From: Actinomycetota bacterium
GTDB taxonomy: Bacteria; Actinomycetota; Thermoleophilia; Solirubrobacterales; JACPNS01
Assembly (NCBI GenBank): GCA_016213645.1
Contig: JACQZY010000007.1
Span: forward strand, 124,001-188,000
DNA: 64,000 nucleotides
Direction of reading: 5' to 3'
Shown piece by piece: positions 17,141 to 25,782 of the stretch. The position numbers were made by a program, and so were the translations under genes. A model generated the notes under the pieces. That model did not search any database, was not told the origin of the DNA, and was given only the letters and a program-made list of their open reading frames with translations. Position 1 is the stretch's first letter. Each line of letters starts with the position of its first letter.

Positions 17141-17935
17141 ATGGCTGGCGCGACGTCTAATAAGACCAAGGCCGAACCCGATTCGATCGTCCGCGCCCGT
17201 GCGCTGCTGAAGTCCCCCGCGGCAAAGCGTGAGTTCGATCCGAAGACCGGGTTTTTGGACGTGATCGGCGACCGCAAAGAGCCGGTCAACCCCGCCACAA
17301 TCGCGATGCAGCTACCGCTGGTGAGCGCGATCTACGAACGCTGGTGGCGCCCCGGTCTCACGCGCATCGCCAAGGGACTAAACGGCCCCAGCATGAGCGC
17401 CGAGTACGCGAGCGCCCATCAATTACTGAAGATCAAGCGCGGTGACACGGTGCTGGACCTGGCCTGCGGCCCCGGCAACTTCTCCCGCAGGTTCGCGCGC
17501 GCCGTCGCCCCTGACGGACTGGTCGTGGGTTATGACGGCTCCAAGTCGATGCTCGACCGCGCCGTTCACGAAGCGGCACAAGACGAGACTCCGTCGCTGG
17601 CGTTCGTCCGCGGCGAGGCGACCGCGCTGCCGTTCAAGGCAAAATCGTTCGACTCGGTCTGCTGCTTCGCGGCGTTGCACATGTTTCCCAAACCCTTCGA
17701 GACGCTCGCGGAAATCGCGCGTGTTCTCAAGCCCGGCGGCCACGTCGCCTTGCTCACCACAAACGTCAGCGCAGGCGGGCTGACGGCGTTTTCCGCGAAC
17801 GCGTTCGGCGTCGCCAGCGGCATGAAGATGTTCAAAGAAGATCAAATGCGCGCGGAACTAAAAAAGGCCGGTTTCAAAATCGATTCGCAGGAAGCCGCCG
17901 GCGCGACGCAGATGATCGGCGCGGTTCTGGTCTAA
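17141..17935 (+). CDS. Class I SAM-dependent methyltransferase
   Basis: 264 residues. The SAM-binding motif I is VLDLACGPGNFSRRFARAV (~105-123), with the acidic end of beta 2 at VVGYDGSKSMLDRA. Motif for beta 4 is FDSVCCFAALHMFPKP and post-I/III blocks include EIARVLKPGGHVALLTTN, the layout of UbiE/COQ5-like small-molecule methyltransferases (Methyltransf_11). The N-terminal ~80 residues contain VSAIYERWWRPGLTRI, which is common in MPBQ/MSBQ and menaquinone-type enzymes. The substrate is unknown. It follows the membrane protein by 34 bp but appears to have its own leaderless promoter. Confidence 0.85.
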   Translation: MAGATSNKTKAEPDSIVRARALLKSPAAKREFDPKTGFLDVIGDRKEPVNPATIAMQLPLVSAIYERWWRPGLTRIAKGLNGPSMSAEYASAHQLLKIKRGDTVLDLACGPGNFSRRFARAVAPDGLVVGYDGSKSMLDRAVHEAAQDETPSLAFVRGEATALPFKAKSFDSVCCFAALHMFPKPFETLAEIARVLKPGGHVALLTTNVSAGGLTAFSANAFGVASGMKMFKEDQMRAELKKAGFKIDSQEAAGATQMIGAVLV

Positions 17936-18056
17936 CCGACGGTTCGGCGGCCGATCGCCCTCCCGCTCGTTGGCAATTTCACCCATCCAGCGAAGATTTT
18001 CCCAAAACCCCTTGCCAAGCCGCGCATTCTCACCTACATTGAGCGCAGGTTCAAGG

Positions 18057-18500
18057 ATGACCCAAGTGATTCGCACCGTCCAAAAAACACTTCTGATCGC
18101 GGCCCTTTGCGCCGTCGGCTCGCTGTTTACTGTCACTGGCGCCGACGCAGCAACCGGTTCAAATGGTCAGACTCGTGTGATCGTCACGCTCGCCGTTCCG
18201 GAATCGGCTCCGGACGCGCAGACAGCGGTCAACCAGGCGACGAACGACTTGTTGGCAGCACTGCCGGCGGGCGACTACACGGTCGTCAACCGTCCCACAG
18301 TGCTTCCGTATCTAACGCTCTCCGTGGGCACATCGGCTATGTCGGTTCTGCAGTCGAGCGGTCTCGTCGCGTCAATCGAGCGCGACGCGACCGTCTCGGC
18401 AAGCTCCTCCAAGGGCAAGCGCGCACGCCACTGCAAGAAGGTCACGCTGCGCGACGGCTCCGTGGTTCGCATGTGCAAGAAGACGCGAACGGCAGTTTGA
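18057..18500 (+). CDS. Secreted stand-alone I9/subtilisin-propeptide-like protein
   Basis: 147 residues from the ATG at 18057 (the frame is open further upstream, but the signal peptide starts here). The N-terminus is a signal peptide (LLIAALCAVGSLFTVTGADA). The next ~90 residues fit the S8 peptidase propeptide/inhibitor I9 pattern: RVIVTLAVPESAP, a helix ATNDLLAAL, LPYLTLSVGTSAMSVLQSS, then GLVASIERDATVSAS. The C-terminus is basic with two Cys (HCKKVTLRDGSVVRMCKKTR). No peptidase domain follows, so it may be a free inhibitor or chaperone for a secreted subtilase. This family call comes from pattern recognition only. Confidence 0.7.
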   Translation: MTQVIRTVQKTLLIAALCAVGSLFTVTGADAATGSNGQTRVIVTLAVPESAPDAQTAVNQATNDLLAALPAGDYTVVNRPTVLPYLTLSVGTSAMSVLQSSGLVASIERDATVSASSSKGKRARHCKKVTLRDGSVVRMCKKTRTAV

Positions 18501-18535
18501 CGAACTTTTCTTGATTCTGGGCCATCTGTCCTGTC

Positions 18536-18571
18536 TGCAAAGGGCCGTTCCGAGAGGGACGGCCTTTTGCA
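18536..18571. terminator. Bidirectional intrinsic terminator
   Basis: A 16-bp stem (TGCAAAGGGCCGTTCC, pairing with two G-T wobbles to GGGACGGCCTTTTGCA) closed by a GAGA loop, 35 bp after the stop at 18500. The run TTTT is on the plus side and AAA on the left arm gives U-rich ends in both directions. It lies between two convergent genes. Confidence 0.85.
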
Positions 18572-18624
18572 TGGCGGACCGGCCGCTCGAACGGTCGGCT
18601 TGGAAACGATTGCAGTCGCGGCCG

Positions 18625-19440
18625 TCACGCGCCTCCCGTTGCGCGTGCGACGCGCCCGCCCACCACGAAGGTCACCGCCTGCGTGGCCAACGTCGCGACG
18701 AGCGCGAGTGAAAACGCCGTTGCCGTGCCGTAGACGCGCAACGTCACCAACAGCGTGAAGAAGAACATCGCAAACGCGAATAGCCCACCGGTGAACGCTC
18801 GCATCATCCGCGCCGCGGCTATGCCGCCGTCCTGCGCGTGAGTGAAGACCGCCAGCACCGTGGCGATAATCGGGAACGGCGTCAGCAACCCGCTCAATCG
18901 CGGTCCCAGCCGGTCCGCAAGCGCCGTGATCGTGACGATCATCGCGACCGCCGCCGCCGCGCGCATCGGAATGTCCCACGAAGGGTCCGCCGAATCGTCG
19001 GATGCCGTCTCGGCGCCGGCGCGAGAGCCATCGCCGGCGCGCTCGATTCGAGAGAGCGCAAACAGCGTCACCACGTTGGCGGCGAACGCCATCGCCAGCT
19101 CTACGACCGGCGCCGCGGTGACGCTCGACAGCGTCGCGGTGCCGGCTACAAACGCCAACCACCCCGCGACCATCGCGAGTGCCCACCCCACACGCATCGC
19201 AAGCCCGCAGTAGACGACGATAAACGCGTCGAGTGAGATGACCCCCAGCAGTGCGCCCGAGGCCGCATCGGCGGCAAACTCCTCTCCCTGCTGCAACGCA
19301 ATCACGAGCAGAATCGGACCCGCGGCCGCCGGAAGCGTGGCGATCAGTCCGCCCAACCGCGCGCCGTGACGGCGCGTCACAATGGTCGCCCCCGCGATCA
19401 GCGCGGGCGCCAACAGTAACTTTGCGACTAGGACGGCCAA
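18625..19440 (-). CDS. Membrane protein with two repeated halves
   Basis: 271 residues with about eight hydrophobic segments. The halves resemble each other: ARLGGLIATLPAAAGPILLV near residue 27 and GPRLSGLLTPFPIIATVLAV near 175. Each is followed by a segment with small residues and a Phe-rich helix, suggesting an internally duplicated transporter-like fold (GlpM-like in pattern). The middle (~128-155) is an acidic linker. It starts at TTG. No substrate can be proposed; the neighbours do not help. Confidence 0.75.
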   Translation of the reverse strand: MAVLVAKLLLAPALIAGATIVTRRHGARLGGLIATLPAAAGPILLVIALQQGEEFAADAASGALLGVISLDAFIVVYCGLAMRVGWALAMVAGWLAFVAGTATLSSVTAAPVVELAMAFAANVVTLFALSRIERAGDGSRAGAETASDDSADPSWDIPMRAAAAVAMIVTITALADRLGPRLSGLLTPFPIIATVLAVFTHAQDGGIAAARMMRAFTGGLFAFAMFFFTLLVTLRVYGTATAFSLALVATLATQAVTFVVGGRVARATGGA

Positions 19441-19521
19441 GCGCGAGACGGTAACCGGCCGTGGTGGTCCGCAGGGTCCGACCCGAAGCCAGGGCCTGCG
19501 CCTTCGCGGAACCTCGCGGCC

Positions 19522-19577
19522 TACGCGGACCCAGGCGGACTACGCGGCCCACGCGGACCCAGGCGGACTACGCGGAC
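19522..19577. repeat. 28-bp tandem duplication overlapping the clpX 3' end
   Basis: Copies at 19522-19549 and 19550-19577 (core ACGCGGACCCAGGCGGACTA). The second copy covers the clpX stop codon at 19568-19570, so the duplication changed or created the last few codons of clpX. Confidence 0.8.
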
Positions 19578-20872
19578 TCTTGCGAAAGCGCGTCCGGCGG
19601 ACGGCCGATGCGCTTGGCGCCGCCGGGCTCGATCTTCGCAGCCTCGGTGACGAGCGTGGGGTTCAGACCCTTTTCGACCGTCTCCTTGGTTACGACGCAT
19701 TTTGTCACGTCCTGCCTGCTGGGCAGTTCGAACTGCACATCCAGCAGAGTCTCCTCAAGGATCGAGCGCAAACCGCGCGCGCCGGTCTCGCGCTCGATCG
19801 CACGGTCGGCGATTGACGTGAGTGCGTCGTCGGCAAAAACCAAGTCGATGTTGTCGAAGCTGAAGAACCGTTGAAACTGCTTGACCAGCGCGTTCTTGGG
19901 CTCGGTGAGAATGCTCACCAGATCGGCCTGCTTGAGTTGGTGAATCGCGGTAACCACCGGCAAGCGGCCGATGAACTCAGGGATCAGGCCGTAGTTGATG
20001 AGGTCTTCCGGCAGGCATTTCTCAAAAACCTCGCCGCTGTCCTGCTCACGGCGGCCGCGCACATCTGCGCCGAAACCCAGACCCTTGTAACCCACACGCT
20101 TGCCGATCACCTTGTCCAGGCCGGCGAATGCCCCGCCGCAGATGAACAGCACGTTCGCCGTGTCGATCGTCAGCAGTTCCTGGTGGGGATGCTTGCGCCC
20201 GCCCTGCGGGGGCACGCTGGCCACCGTACCTTCAAGAATCTTCAGCAACGCCTGCTGCACGCCCTCGCCCGACACGTCGCGCGTGATCGAGGGATTGTCC
20301 GCCTTGCGCGCGATCTTGTCGACCTCGTCGATGTAGACGATGCCGGTCTCGGCGCGCTTGACGTCGTAATCGGCGGCCTGAATCAGCTTCAGCAGGATGT
20401 TCTCCACGTCTTCGCCCACGTAGCCGGCCTCGGTCAGCGCGGTGGCGTCGGCAATCGCGAACGGCACGTTGAGCACGCGAGCCAGCGTCTGCGCCAGTAG
20501 CGTTTTGCCGCAGCCGGTCGGACCGAGCATCAGGATGTTGCTCTTCTGCAACTCCACGTCGCCCTCGGCCGACTGCATCATCTGCACGCGCTTGTAGTGG
20601 TTGTAAACGGCGACCGCAAGCGTGCGCTTGGCGGTCTCCTGGCCGATTACGTATTCGTCGAGCTGCTCGCTGATCTCGCGCGGCTTGGGAATGCTCGCCA
20701 TGTCGAGTGTCGCCGGCGCCGCGAGCTCTTCGTCGATGATCTCGTTGCAGAGGTCGATGCACTCGTCGCAGATGTAGACGCCCGGACCCGCGATCAGTTT
20801 CTTGACCTGCCGCTGCGACTTGCCGCAGAAGGAGCAAAGAAGTTGTTCGTTGGTGTCCGTAGGTCGCGCCAT
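19568..20872 (-). CDS. clpX: ATP-dependent Clp protease ATP-binding subunit ClpX
   Basis: 434 residues. The N-terminal zinc-binding domain has CSFCGK and CDECIDLC (~13-42). Walker A is [10 protein letters not shown] (~117), pore loop 1 is GYVGEDV, and Walker B is [11 protein letters not shown] second pore-loop region is [15 protein letters not shown], followed by sensor motifs ([12 protein letters not shown]) and [17 protein letters not shown]. The C-terminus ends in [15 protein letters not shown]. It unfolds tagged substrates and feeds them to ClpP, encoded 101 bp upstream on the same strand. The ATG at 20872 has no obvious Shine-Dalgarno. Confidence 0.97.
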   Translation of the reverse strand: MARPTDTNEQLLCSFCGKSQRQVKKLIAGPGVYICDECIDLCNEIIDEELAAPATLDMASIPKPREISEQLDEYVIGQETAKRTLAVAVYNHYKRVQMMQSAEGDVELQKSNILMLGPTGCGKTLLAQTLARVLNVPFAIADATALTEAGYVGEDVENILLKLIQAADYDVKRAETGIVYIDEVDKIARKADNPSITRDVSGEGVQQALLKILEGTVASVPPQGGRKHPHQELLTIDTANVLFICGGAFAGLDKVIGKRVGYKGLGFGADVRGRREQDSGEVFEKCLPEDLINYGLIPEFIGRLPVVTAIHQLKQADLVSILTEPKNALVKQFQRFFSFDNIDLVFADDALTSIADRAIERETGARGLRSILEETLLDVQFELPSRQDVTKCVVTKETVEKGLNPTLVTEAAKIEPGGAKRIGRPPDALSQESA

Positions 20873-20973
20873 AAGCTGAGTTCAATCCAATTTAAAGCAA
20901 AAGCCCAGTCTGAGCATCAGACGTATCGGCAGGGCCCTGGTTTTCGTCCAGGGTCACCCGCCGTGCGTCCAGG

Positions 20974-21561
20974 TCAGTCGCGCTTCTCGAGGATCTGGTC
21001 GATCAGGTTGTACTCCTTCGCCTCTTCGGCGCTCATGAAGTAGTCGCGTTCGGTGTCCTTTGACACCTTCTCAAGCGGCTGGCCGGTGTGCTGCGCGAGG
21101 ATCTCGTCGAGGCGCTTGCGCACGTCGATGATCTCCTTGGCGTGAATCTCGATGTCGGTGGCCTGACCCTGGAAGCTGCTGCTGACCTGGTGGATCAGGA
21201 TCTTCGCATTAGGCAGAGCCATACGCTTGCCGGGAGCGCCGCCGGAAAGCAGCAACGCGCCCATGCTCATGGCGATACCGCAGCAGATCGTCTGCACTTC
21301 GGGCTTGATGTACTGCATCGTGTCGTAGATCGCGAGTCCGGCGTATACGGAACCGCCCGGACTGTTGATGTAGATCGAGATGTCCTTGTCAGGATCCTCG
21401 GCTTCGAGGTGGATCAACTGGGCGACGATCAGGTTGGCGATCTCGTCGGTCACGGGAGTACCGAGGAAGACGATGCGCTCGTCGAGCAGTCGGCTGTAGA
21501 TGTCGAAGGCGCGCTCCCCGCGGGAAGTCTGCTCAACGACCATGGGTACAAGTGGTGTCAT
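20974..21561 (-). CDS. clpP: ATP-dependent Clp protease proteolytic subunit
   Basis: 195 residues from the ATG at 21561 ([22 protein letters not shown]), the usual ClpP start region. The frame is open 60 nt further, but that part is not conserved. The catalytic triad is in place: S99 (GIAMSMGA), H124 (ILIHQ) and D173 (DTERDYFMS). It forms the tetradecameric peptidase with ClpX. TAGACT on the minus strand at 21708-21703 is a candidate -10 box. Many actinobacteria have two clpP copies in tandem; only one is here. Confidence 0.96.
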   Translation of the reverse strand: MTPLVPMVVEQTSRGERAFDIYSRLLDERIVFLGTPVTDEIANLIVAQLIHLEAEDPDKDISIYINSPGGSVYAGLAIYDTMQYIKPEVQTICCGIAMSMGALLLSGGAPGKRMALPNAKILIHQVSSSFQGQATDIEIHAKEIIDVRKRLDEILAQHTGQPLEKVSKDTERDYFMSAEEAKEYNLIDQILEKRD

Positions 21562-21766
21562 GGCCTGTTGTTTTTCCTCTCTGGCTTGAAGTCCTTTAGA
21601 ACTGCTCGAAGGGGCGGCCATCCGGCCGCGTAGTTGCAGCCCACCGGCGTGAGCTGCTGCGGCCCCGCCCCCTCATCCACGTGTGATGCGTGCGATGGAG
21701 CGAGTCTATTGGGCGAGGGCATGACGGTGGCCGGAGGCCCATGCAGGCGATCGGATGCAGTCATTT

Positions 21767-23347
21767 CTAGCCACGAACGGTGAAGGTCCGGTATCCGTCC
21801 TGTTCCGTCGTGAGTGGGGTGACGATGCCGCTGACCGCCAGCTTTGCCCGGACGAAGAGTTGATATCTGCCCGCGCGAAGGCGTCGGCGTGGGGAGTAGC
21901 GCCAGCTCGGGCCGCGACCGATCGAGAAGTACCGAGGCGACGAACAACCACCACGACCGGCGTTTCGCTGCCGTTTGAATCTCTGTGCACGGGAGCTCCA
22001 CCACTGACACCATCTGCTTTTTCCCTCGACACGCCGCAACGCAAGCTGAACGACTGCGTCCGCCGGACTGGATAGTCCTTCAAATCGAAGTCTGCTGCCA
22101 CTCAGCGATGCCATATTTTTCGGCTGCGTAATGGTCCGGTACGGCGCCGACAAACCGGAATGTGATCCGAGCAATCGCACGATCGAAGTCGCCGTCCCGG
22201 AATAGGAAGCCCCTACAAGGTAGGTACGGCCGGCCGTGTCTGAAAATGCACTTACAAGACTGGCTCCGTGCGCGTAGACCGGTATCGACGACCCCGCGAT
22301 GCCAAACGTTCGGTCAACTGAGCCGGTGTCACTGACACTCTCAACCGCCAATCCTGGAGGAATGGCCTGGCTACCAGCGACGAAAAAGCCAGTCCGATTG
22401 CCGGGAATAACGGAAAATTTGTTGAGCGCCGTCGGTTGTGTGGCGGACTGGCGGTTGCCTGCATTGTCAACAAATATCCCTTGAGATTTCCCAGACCCCA
22501 CGGAGACCAGGATGAGCAGCCCACCGCCCCGCCTCGGCGAAATCGCCCCGTATTGTGCGCCGAAAGCCAGAAGCGGATTGACCATCACGCCTCCGTTCCC
22601 GAATGTAGAGTCGAGCGATCCGTCCCCGTTGATCCGAGCGACCGTTTGCGGCAACCCGGCGACCACGATCTTCCCGTCCGCAGTTTGAATCGCGTGCGCG
22701 GCGATTCCGAGGACCCCGGTGTTCGCGAATCCCTCCGCGCCGTAAGTTGCGTCAAGTGCCCCCTCGGGCGTAACCCGCCCAAGCGTGAAGTGATGTGGAG
22801 CTACAGGAGACGCACTCGTATCACCTGCCACCAAATAAGCGCCATCGGTTTGCGGAAACACGGAAATGCCGCGAAAAATACTTCCAACGGACGCTTCGAG
22901 AGTTGCGACTCCGCCGGTTCCAAACACGGAATCAAGGGAGAGATCCGGGTTCAGTCTCGCCAGATGGGTGCCATCCTTGCTCTGATAGAGCAGCAGAAAT
23001 CGTCCGTCCTTCTGAACGACGAAGCCCACAATGCGCCTAGCTGTCACCGGAATATCGGTGAATACGGAATTACCCGAAACCGGATCGATCTCAGCAACCG
23101 CTATCACCGTTCGCATTTTTCGGTATCCGTATCCGGCGATGACGATCTTCCCGTCGACTTGAAGCGCATCTGATGGTTGGAAATCCGGGTTTGCCGTGAC
23201 CGTCAGGACGCCTCCGCTCCCAAATGAGCCGTCAAGATCGCCCGGCGCTGCCGACGAAACGTCCGGAAATGCCGCCGCGAACCCCGCGGCGATCACCCCG
23301 AGGGCGCATGCGAGCAGTCGCTTCAAAGTCGCAGCCCTCAAATCCAC
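21767..23347 (-). CDS. Secreted delta-60 repeat (beta-propeller-like) protein
   Basis: 526 residues. GTG start, basic N-terminus and signal peptide (LLACALGVIAAGFAAAFPDVSSA). Then delta-60 repeats: LDGSFGSGGVLTV, LDSVFGTGGVATL, LDATYGAEGFANT, LDSTFGNGGVMVN, VDRTFGIAGSSIP, spaced about 50-70 residues apart with GKIVIAG/GKIVVAG strands between them. The C-terminal ~110 residues differ (Trp/Arg-rich, RWCQWWSSRAQ). GC content and third-position GC look clearly lower than in the neighbours. It splits the conserved tig-clpP-clpX order and is on the same strand. Likely an extracellular protein; ligand unknown. Confidence 0.85.
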   Translation of the reverse strand: MDLRAATLKRLLACALGVIAAGFAAAFPDVSSAAPGDLDGSFGSGGVLTVTANPDFQPSDALQVDGKIVIAGYGYRKMRTVIAVAEIDPVSGNSVFTDIPVTARRIVGFVVQKDGRFLLLYQSKDGTHLARLNPDLSLDSVFGTGGVATLEASVGSIFRGISVFPQTDGAYLVAGDTSASPVAPHHFTLGRVTPEGALDATYGAEGFANTGVLGIAAHAIQTADGKIVVAGLPQTVARINGDGSLDSTFGNGGVMVNPLLAFGAQYGAISPRRGGGLLILVSVGSGKSQGIFVDNAGNRQSATQPTALNKFSVIPGNRTGFFVAGSQAIPPGLAVESVSDTGSVDRTFGIAGSSIPVYAHGASLVSAFSDTAGRTYLVGASYSGTATSIVRLLGSHSGLSAPYRTITQPKNMASLSGSRLRFEGLSSPADAVVQLALRRVEGKSRWCQWWSSRAQRFKRQRNAGRGGCSSPRYFSIGRGPSWRYSPRRRLRAGRYQLFVRAKLAVSGIVTPLTTEQDGYRTFTVRG

Positions 23348-23503
23348 GCACTTTCATCGTCCATGCTCAGATGAACCATTAGTGATGCAAAATAATTCCG
23401 GCGAATCCCGCTGATGCAATCGGGATTTTTCGGCGATCGATCAGTGGACGGCCCGCCCGCACCAGATGCGGCTACACGGGCTTAGTTTTCAGCCCCCGGC
23501 GCC

Positions 23504-24913
23504 TTACGGTCCGGGTGTCCACAGCCCTTCGCCGCCGCCCTGCTGTTCGGCCTGCTCGGCTTCGCCCTTTTCGGGCGTCCACATCGCGTCGCGAGCCTCG
23601 GCCTTGGCCAGTGGGATCGGCTTGGCGGCTTCGACCAGGTGGTCGATCGCCTTGCGTGCCAAGACCTCGTTTTCAAGCTGCTTGAGACCGCCGGTCTCCT
23701 TGAAGGCCTCAAACTGCGTCTTCGCGGCCTGGCCCTCATCGTCGCCCATGTCCTCGGCGATTGCGGCGATCATCTCCTCCTCGGTGGCCTTGGCCTCGAG
23801 TTGCTCGATCAGCGCCGCGATCACGCACTCGCGGCGGATCGTCAGCTCGGCGTCTTCTTCGGCGCCTTCGATGAACTCGTGCTCGCTCTTGCCCTGAGCC
23901 TGAAGGAACATGCGCGGGTCGACGCCGCGTCGCGAGAGTGACATCGCAAGCTCCTGCCAAAGCTCATGTGCCCGGTGGTGAATGTGGCCCTTCGGCACGT
24001 CGATCTTTGCCTGCTTGGCGACGGCGTCCACGACCGCCCAGCGGTAGCGGTTTTCCGCTTCCTTCTCGGCGGCCTCGGCGGCGCGGGTCTTGATCTCGTC
24101 GCGCAGCTCCTGCATGGTGTCGTAGCCGAGGTTCTCGCTGGCGAACTCGTCCGTCAGCTCGGCGAGCTTCTTCTCCTTGACGGAGTTGACCTCAACCTTG
24201 AACACGACGGCCTTGCCGGCAAGATGCTCGGCCTGGTACTCGTCGGGAAAGCTGACGTTCACGTCCAGCTCGTCGCCGGCCTTCGCGCCCACGACCTGCT
24301 CCTCGAAGCCGGGGATGAACTGATTTGAACCCAGCTCCAGCACGAAGTCGCGGCCACTACCCCCCTCGAACGGGGTGCCTTCGAGGAGGCCGGTGAAGTT
24401 GATGTCGGCGAAGTCGCCGAGTTTCGCCGGGCGGTCGACTTCTGCAAGCGTGCTGAAACGGTCGCGCATGACCTCCAACTCACGGTCGACGATCGAGTCG
24501 TCCTGCACGGCCTCGCCACGGCCGACTTCGATGCCCTGGTAGTCGCCGAGTTCGGCGGGCGGGCGGACCGGCACTTCAAGCTCAAACTTGAGCGACTCGC
24601 CCGCTGTGTAGTCGGGTGCGTCTTTCAGAGAAGGCGAACCGATCGGCGAAATATCCGTTTCGGCGATCGCCTCGGCGTACCAGCTGCTGACGGCGTCGTT
24701 GAATGCGTGTTCGAATACGGCGTCTTCGCCGAGCTTCTGGCGCGCCAGCTCCGGCGGCACCTTGCCCTCGCGAAAGCCCGGAAGCTTGAGTTCTTCGGCC
24801 ATGTGCTCGACCGCGTGCTTGATGCTGTGCTCAACCATGTCCGGCGAGACCTCGATCTCGAGCTTGGTCACGGCGTCTGGCAATTCAGTTGTGGAAACGC
24901 TAATGGGGGTCAT
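23504..24913 (-). CDS. tig: Trigger factor (ribosome-associated chaperone, PPIase)
   Basis: 469 residues from the ATG at 24913. The N-terminal ribosome-binding signature is GFREGKVPPELARQKLG (~45-61). The FKBP-type PPIase region spans ~160-245 (GDFADINFTGLLEGTPFEGG, FIPGFEEQVVGAKAGDE). A helical C-terminal arm domain follows, with an unusual Gly/Glu/Gln tail (EQAEQQGGGEGLWTPGP). It shelters nascent chains at the exit tunnel. The frame is open upstream to 25147, but that part is not conserved. TACGCT sits 8 nt before the ATG, so transcription may be leaderless. Confidence 0.95.
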   Translation of the reverse strand: MTPISVSTTELPDAVTKLEIEVSPDMVEHSIKHAVEHMAEELKLPGFREGKVPPELARQKLGEDAVFEHAFNDAVSSWYAEAIAETDISPIGSPSLKDAPDYTAGESLKFELEVPVRPPAELGDYQGIEVGRGEAVQDDSIVDRELEVMRDRFSTLAEVDRPAKLGDFADINFTGLLEGTPFEGGSGRDFVLELGSNQFIPGFEEQVVGAKAGDELDVNVSFPDEYQAEHLAGKAVVFKVEVNSVKEKKLAELTDEFASENLGYDTMQELRDEIKTRAAEAAEKEAENRYRWAVVDAVAKQAKIDVPKGHIHHRAHELWQELAMSLSRRGVDPRMFLQAQGKSEHEFIEGAEEDAELTIRRECVIAALIEQLEAKATEEEMIAAIAEDMGDDEGQAAKTQFEAFKETGGLKQLENEVLARKAIDHLVEAAKPIPLAKAEARDAMWTPEKGEAEQAEQQGGGEGLWTPGP

Positions 24914-24921
24914 GGCCGATG

Positions 24922-24927
24922 AGCGTA
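24922..24927 (-). promoter_or_regulatory. Leaderless-type -10 box TACGCT for tig
   Basis: TACGCT on the minus strand, 8 nt from the tig ATG at 24913; no Shine-Dalgarno sequence is present. It fits the TANNNT-N6-8-ATG pattern seen at several other genes here. Confidence 0.35.
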
Positions 24928-25050
24928 TCGGGATTTGTGCTCGCTTAATGGGAGGTTCGTCACGGAGCGAACGGCACGGCGATACGCCGTTGCCGACTGA
25001 GCTTCCATGGCCGCGGAGACGCGCCGTTGCCGACCGGGCCCGCGCACCGG

Positions 25051-25056
25051 TAGGCT
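25051..25056 (+). promoter_or_regulatory. Leaderless-type promoter TTGCCG-18-TAGGCT
   Basis: TAGGCT followed by 7 nt and the ATG at 25064. TTGCCG 18 bp upstream is an acceptable -35. The downstream bases GCCGCG match the other TAG(A/G)CT sites at 9567 and 40710. Confidence 0.4.
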
Positions 25057-25063
25057 GCCGCGG

Positions 25064-25240
25064 ATGGACTCGCCGACGACCACGCGATACCGCCCCGGCC
25101 TGCTTCTGCGAATCCGCGCCTTTCTGCTGACCGACCGCGTCGGGCACACGCTGGCGACGCTGCTCGGACTGGTGACCGTATTTCGTTGGTTTCTCAGCTC
25201 ACGACTGCGCCGACTCGCGGACCGGACTCGGGCGCGCTGA
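25064..25240 (+). CDS. Possible 58-residue small membrane protein
   Basis: ATG at 25064 gives MDSPTTTRYRPGLLLRIRAF, then a hydrophobic segment (VGHTLATLLGLVTVFRWFL) and a basic end. Support comes from the promoter-like TAGGCT placed 7 nt upstream and from a plausible basic-hydrophobic-basic layout. Against it, the last 47 nt overlap the 3' end of the FMN reductase gene on the other strand, and no family is recognised. Confidence 0.35.
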   Translation: MDSPTTTRYRPGLLLRIRAFLLTDRVGHTLATLLGLVTVFRWFLSSRLRRLADRTRAR

Positions 25241-25778
25241 CACGCACTTCGCCGACGAACGCCGCAACCACGTCGGTGAGTTCTTCCGCGCGTCCGAAGT
25301 CGGAAAGCTGACCGTCGGCATCAAACGCCTCCGCCGCGCCTGGCAGCGCGAACTCCGCGTCGACCACCCGAGCTCCGGCGATTCCGAGCGCTTTTCGCAA
25401 CTCTGCCTGCGCCCATACCCCACCGAAACGGCCCGTGCCGGCTCCGATCACCGCCACGGTCTTGCCGCTCAAAGCCGACGCTCCGAACGGGCGTGAAAGC
25501 CAGTCGACGGCATTTTTCAATCCGCCTGGGATCGAACCGTTGTATTCCGGCGTGGCGAACAACAACCCGTCGGCGCCGGCGACCACAGCGCGAAGCTCCT
25601 CGGCCGCGACGGGGATCAACCCCGGTTCGTCGCGATCGGCGTTGTAGAAAGGCACGTCGGCGAGACCGGCCCAGCGCCGATAATCCGCGTCCGCCGGCAG
25701 CGCCTGAGCCGCCGCGTCAAGCAACTTCGCGTTGTATGAGCCGGCGCGCAGGCTTCCGGCGATGCCAATCACTCTCAT
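25194..25778 (-). CDS. NADPH-dependent FMN reductase family protein
   Basis: 194 residues from the ATG at 25778 (MRVIGIAGSLRAGSYNAKLL), with GGAGG 10 nt upstream. A flavodoxin-like fold with the FMN phosphate loop GSLRAGSYN (~8-16), then FATPEYNGSIPGGLKNAVDWLSRP (~75-98), the hallmark of azoreductase/chromate-reductase-type flavoproteins, and a glycine-rich GAGTGRFGG. It reduces quinones, azo compounds or FMN with NADPH; the true substrate is unknown. It starts 4 bp after yceI and is thus under the same TetR-type operators. Confidence 0.9.
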   Translation of the reverse strand: MRVIGIAGSLRAGSYNAKLLDAAAQALPADADYRRWAGLADVPFYNADRDEPGLIPVAAEELRAVVAGADGLLFATPEYNGSIPGGLKNAVDWLSRPFGASALSGKTVAVIGAGTGRFGGVWAQAELRKALGIAGARVVDAEFALPGAAEAFDADGQLSDFGRAEELTDVVAAFVGEVRVSAPESGPRVGAVVS

Positions 25779-25782
25779 TGCT

